DNA of 7,088 nucleotides from Veillonella sp. (lineage in GTDB: Bacteria > Bacillota > Negativicutes > Veillonellales > Veillonellaceae), in assembly GCA_019419725.1 (NCBI GenBank), contig DXZL01000073.1, forward strand, positions 1 through 7,088, in the 5' to 3' direction. Within the stretch, counting starts at the first letter, position 1; each line of letters opens with the position of its first letter. The position numbers and the translations under genes are program-made. Below, one piece after another: positions 5,541-7,088 of the stretch. Under the pieces are notes generated by a model that was not told where the DNA came from, did no database searches, and saw nothing but the letters and a program-made list of their open reading frames with translations.

Positions 5541-6281
5541 TTATAAACTTGCTTCCACAAGTGATTTTGTATATGGGTGTACCGCTTCTTTAAGTCGTTT
5601 TGATTCGATAGTCTCTACGATTTGCCCATCTTTCATAACGATGATTCGGTCTGTTACGGCTTGTAAGAGTCCGATGTCATGGCTGACGAATACGTAGCCG
5701 AAGGATTGTTCCCTGTGAAGTTTTTGTAATAAATCTAGTACCAGCTTTTGATTCACCGCATCAAGGGCTGATGTAGGTTCGTCAAAGAGTACTAGCTTTG
5801 GGTTCATCAACATGATCCGTGCCAATACGACACGTTGTAGCTGACCACCGCTGACTTCGTGAGGGTATTTATACACCGTATTTTCTGGCAAGTCTACTCG
5901 TTGCATCCATTTGCTGATATCTTCCTTTGCAGCGGCTATATCCATAAGCCCATAGTTGATATACGGCTCTAAGAGAAATGCTTCTAAGTTCATTCTAGGC
6001 GGAATCACCGCCAAGGGATTTTGGAACATCATCTGCATAGAGCGATATATTTCTGTATGATTTTGAATGGAATGGATATCCTCACCAAAGAGTCGCAAGG
6101 TGCCAGATGTAGGTTTTTCTAGCAGGGCAATTATCCTAAGCAATGTACTTTTACCAGAGCCACTACCACCAGCAATACCTACCCGTTCATTCTCCGCTAC
6201 AGAAAAAGATACATCATCAACAGCACGAACCGTATGATTGTGGTTTGTATATTGTTTACAGATATTCTCGAGTTGAATCAT
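5541..6281 (-). CDS. ABC importer ATPase, peptide/nickel class (NikE/DppF/OppF-like)
   Basis: This encodes 246 residues of a cytosolic ABC nucleotide-binding subunit. Motifs in order: Walker A GGSGSGKST (38-46, Lys44), Q-loop Gln87 in MFQNP, signature VSGGQ (143-147), Walker B LVLFDEP with Asp167 and Glu168, D-loop SALD, and switch His201 in SHD. The HPYTKSL end (235-241) is typical of the Opp/Dpp/Nik family. Its length is closer to the short nickel/metallophore ATPases (NikE, CntF) than to the roughly 330-residue peptide types, so metal or metal-chelate import is a reasonable guess, but the substrate is set by genes outside the window. The ATG follows the partner ATPase stop by 1 nt (TAG-T-ATG), so the two are translationally coupled. 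The pair would form a heterodimer. It is the last gene of its operon. Confidence 0.93.
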   Translation of the reverse strand: MIQLENICKQYTNHNHTVRAVDDVSFSVAENERVGIAGGSGSGKSTLLRIIALLEKPTSGTLRLFGEDIHSIQNHTEIYRSMQMMFQNPLAVIPPRMNLEAFLLEPYINYGLMDIAAAKEDISKWMQRVDLPENTVYKYPHEVSGGQLQRVVLARIMLMNPKLVLFDEPTSALDAVNQKLVLDLLQKLHREQSFGYVFVSHDIGLLQAVTDRIIVMKDGQIVETIESKRLKEAVHPYTKSLVEASL

Positions 6282-6282
6282 A

Positions 6283-7050
6283 CTACACCACTTTCATTAC
6301 AGAATCTAACAAAATACGAGTATACTCATCTTTTGGGAATGCCATAACCTCTTCGGTGGAGCCTACTTCAACGAGCTGTCCCTTATTCATAACGCCAATA
6401 CTATTGGCAATGCGCGCCGCCGCCTTGATATTATGGGTTACAATAATCACCGTTGCCCCAAGAGCCTGTGTTACCTCTTTCATAAGATCTAATACAGAGG
6501 CTTGCACGAGCATATCTAAGGCACTAGTTGGTTCGTCGGCAAATACGATGCTAGGCTTTAAGATAAGACTTAAGGCTATAGCTAGTCGCTGTTGCATACC
6601 ACCGCTCAATTGGAATGGATAGGACTGCAAGATACGCTCGCCATCAGTGAGGTGAACGAGCTGTAACATATTGATAACGCGGCTTACATCATAGCTTTCA
6701 TCATGAGCACGGAATAAATCTTTGAAGTGATTTTCTACGGTGCGATTTGGATTTAGATAGGCGCTAGGATTTTGAAAAATCATAGAAATCTTCGTGCCCC
6801 GCAATTGTCGCCAATCACCATCACTCAATGTAGAAACATCGGTTCCGTTTAGCAAAATTTGGCCGCTAATGGTAGCTTGTTTCAACATGCCAAAAGCGGC
6901 ACGAACTAACGTAGATTTACCAGATCCGCTTTCACCAACGATGGCAAAGACCTCACCATTGGGCACGGAGAAGGATACATTACGCACCGCCTCTTCCGCA
7001 CCATATGAAATTGTAACCTTATCAAATACGATACAATCAGATTTATTCAA
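6283..7050 (-). CDS. ABC importer ATPase, peptide/nickel class (NikD/DppD/OppD-like), TTG start
   Basis: This encodes 255 residues: Walker A GESGSGKST (39-47, Lys45), Q-loop Gln93 in IFQNP, signature LSGGM (148-152), Walker B IVFADEP with Asp172 and Glu173, D-loop SALD, and switch His206 in THN. The EYTRILL end is the equivalent of the HPYTRxL tail of this family. The start is TTG at 7048-7050: AAAGGA (7059-7064) lies 8 nt upstream, an in-frame TAA occurs shortly before, and the next Met lies beyond the Walker A. An upstream minus-strand frame, open from the window edge, ends at a TGA overlapping this TTG and could be the tail of the permease gene; another frame stops at TAA a few codons earlier, so this is unresolved. 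With the downstream ATPase it forms the two-ATPase motor of one importer; the permeases and binding protein are not in the window. Confidence 0.93.
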   Translation of the reverse strand: MNKSDCIVFDKVTISYGAEEAVRNVSFSVPNGEVFAIVGESGSGKSTLVRAAFGMLKQATISGQILLNGTDVSTLSDGDWRQLRGTKISMIFQNPSAYLNPNRTVENHFKDLFRAHDESYDVSRVINMLQLVHLTDGERILQSYPFQLSGGMQQRLAIALSLILKPSIVFADEPTSALDMLVQASVLDLMKEVTQALGATVIIVTHNIKAAARIANSIGVMNKGQLVEVGSTEEVMAFPKDEYTRILLDSVMKVV

Positions 7051-7058
7051 TAGTAGAA

Positions 7059-7064
7059 TCCTTT
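7059..7064 (-). promoter_or_regulatory. Ribosome binding site supporting the TTG start
   Basis: AAAGGA on the minus strand, 8 nt before TTG, decides the start of the first ABC ATPase, since no ATG or GTG is available ahead of the Walker A motif. Confidence 0.7.
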
Positions 7065-7088
7065 GTTAATAAGTAGTAATCGATTGGA

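Noticed and set aside
6143..7069. Plus-strand open frames opposite the two ABC ATPases
   Set aside because: They are antisense shadows; the minus strand encodes complete Walker A, signature and Walker B motifs.

Overview
The window is AT-rich bacterial DNA with strong AGGAGG-type ribosome binding sites, consensus sigma-A promoters, short intergenic gaps and rho-independent terminators. This fits a low-GC member of the Firmicutes. The style of the housekeeping genes suggests a Negativicutes such as Veillonella, but the genus is a guess from recall, not a demonstrated result. No rRNA, tRNA, CRISPR array, transposase or integrase is visible.

Layout. (1) Positions 1-100 hold the last 32 codons of a plus-strand gene whose tail resembles the C-terminus of GatB/YqeY-type proteins. 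It is followed closely by a small acidic protein (123-470) ending in a CxCxxC cysteine cluster, and then a perfect 17-bp-stem bidirectional terminator. (2) Positions 545-4025 are a self-contained minus-strand two-gene cassette: an AAA+ ATPase (3017-3970) followed 9 nt later by an 820-residue subtilisin-family serine protease with no signal peptide (545-3007). Order, sizes and motifs match the IetAS anti-phage/plasmid-stability pair (ietA ATPase, ietS protease). The cassette has its own promoter, covered by two abutting perfect 17-bp inverted repeats. (3) Positions 4099-5433 are a monocistronic minus-strand unit for an old-yellow-enzyme flavin oxidoreductase, with a consensus promoter containing alternately oriented CGATA half-sites at 13-bp pitch, and a strong terminator. 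(4) Positions 5463-7050 are the 3' end of a minus-strand ABC-transporter operon. Two ATPases of the peptide/nickel (Opp/Dpp/Nik) importer class lie 1 nt apart and end at an unusually long composite hairpin. The permease and binding-protein genes would lie beyond the right edge.

How the genes work together. The two ABC ATPases would form the heterodimeric motor of one importer. The OYE is an independent redox enzyme with its own control region. The AAA+/subtilase pair appears to be an accessory insertion between ordinary chromosomal genes. It is visibly more AT-rich than the OYE gene (hand counts of single 60-base lines: about 30-35% GC inside the pair versus about 52% in an OYE line and 40% in an ABC line), and it is bounded on both sides by terminators. 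It is the best candidate for a poorly characterised biological system here: an intracellular subtilase apparently coupled to an AAA+ ATPase, probably for phage or plasmid defence.
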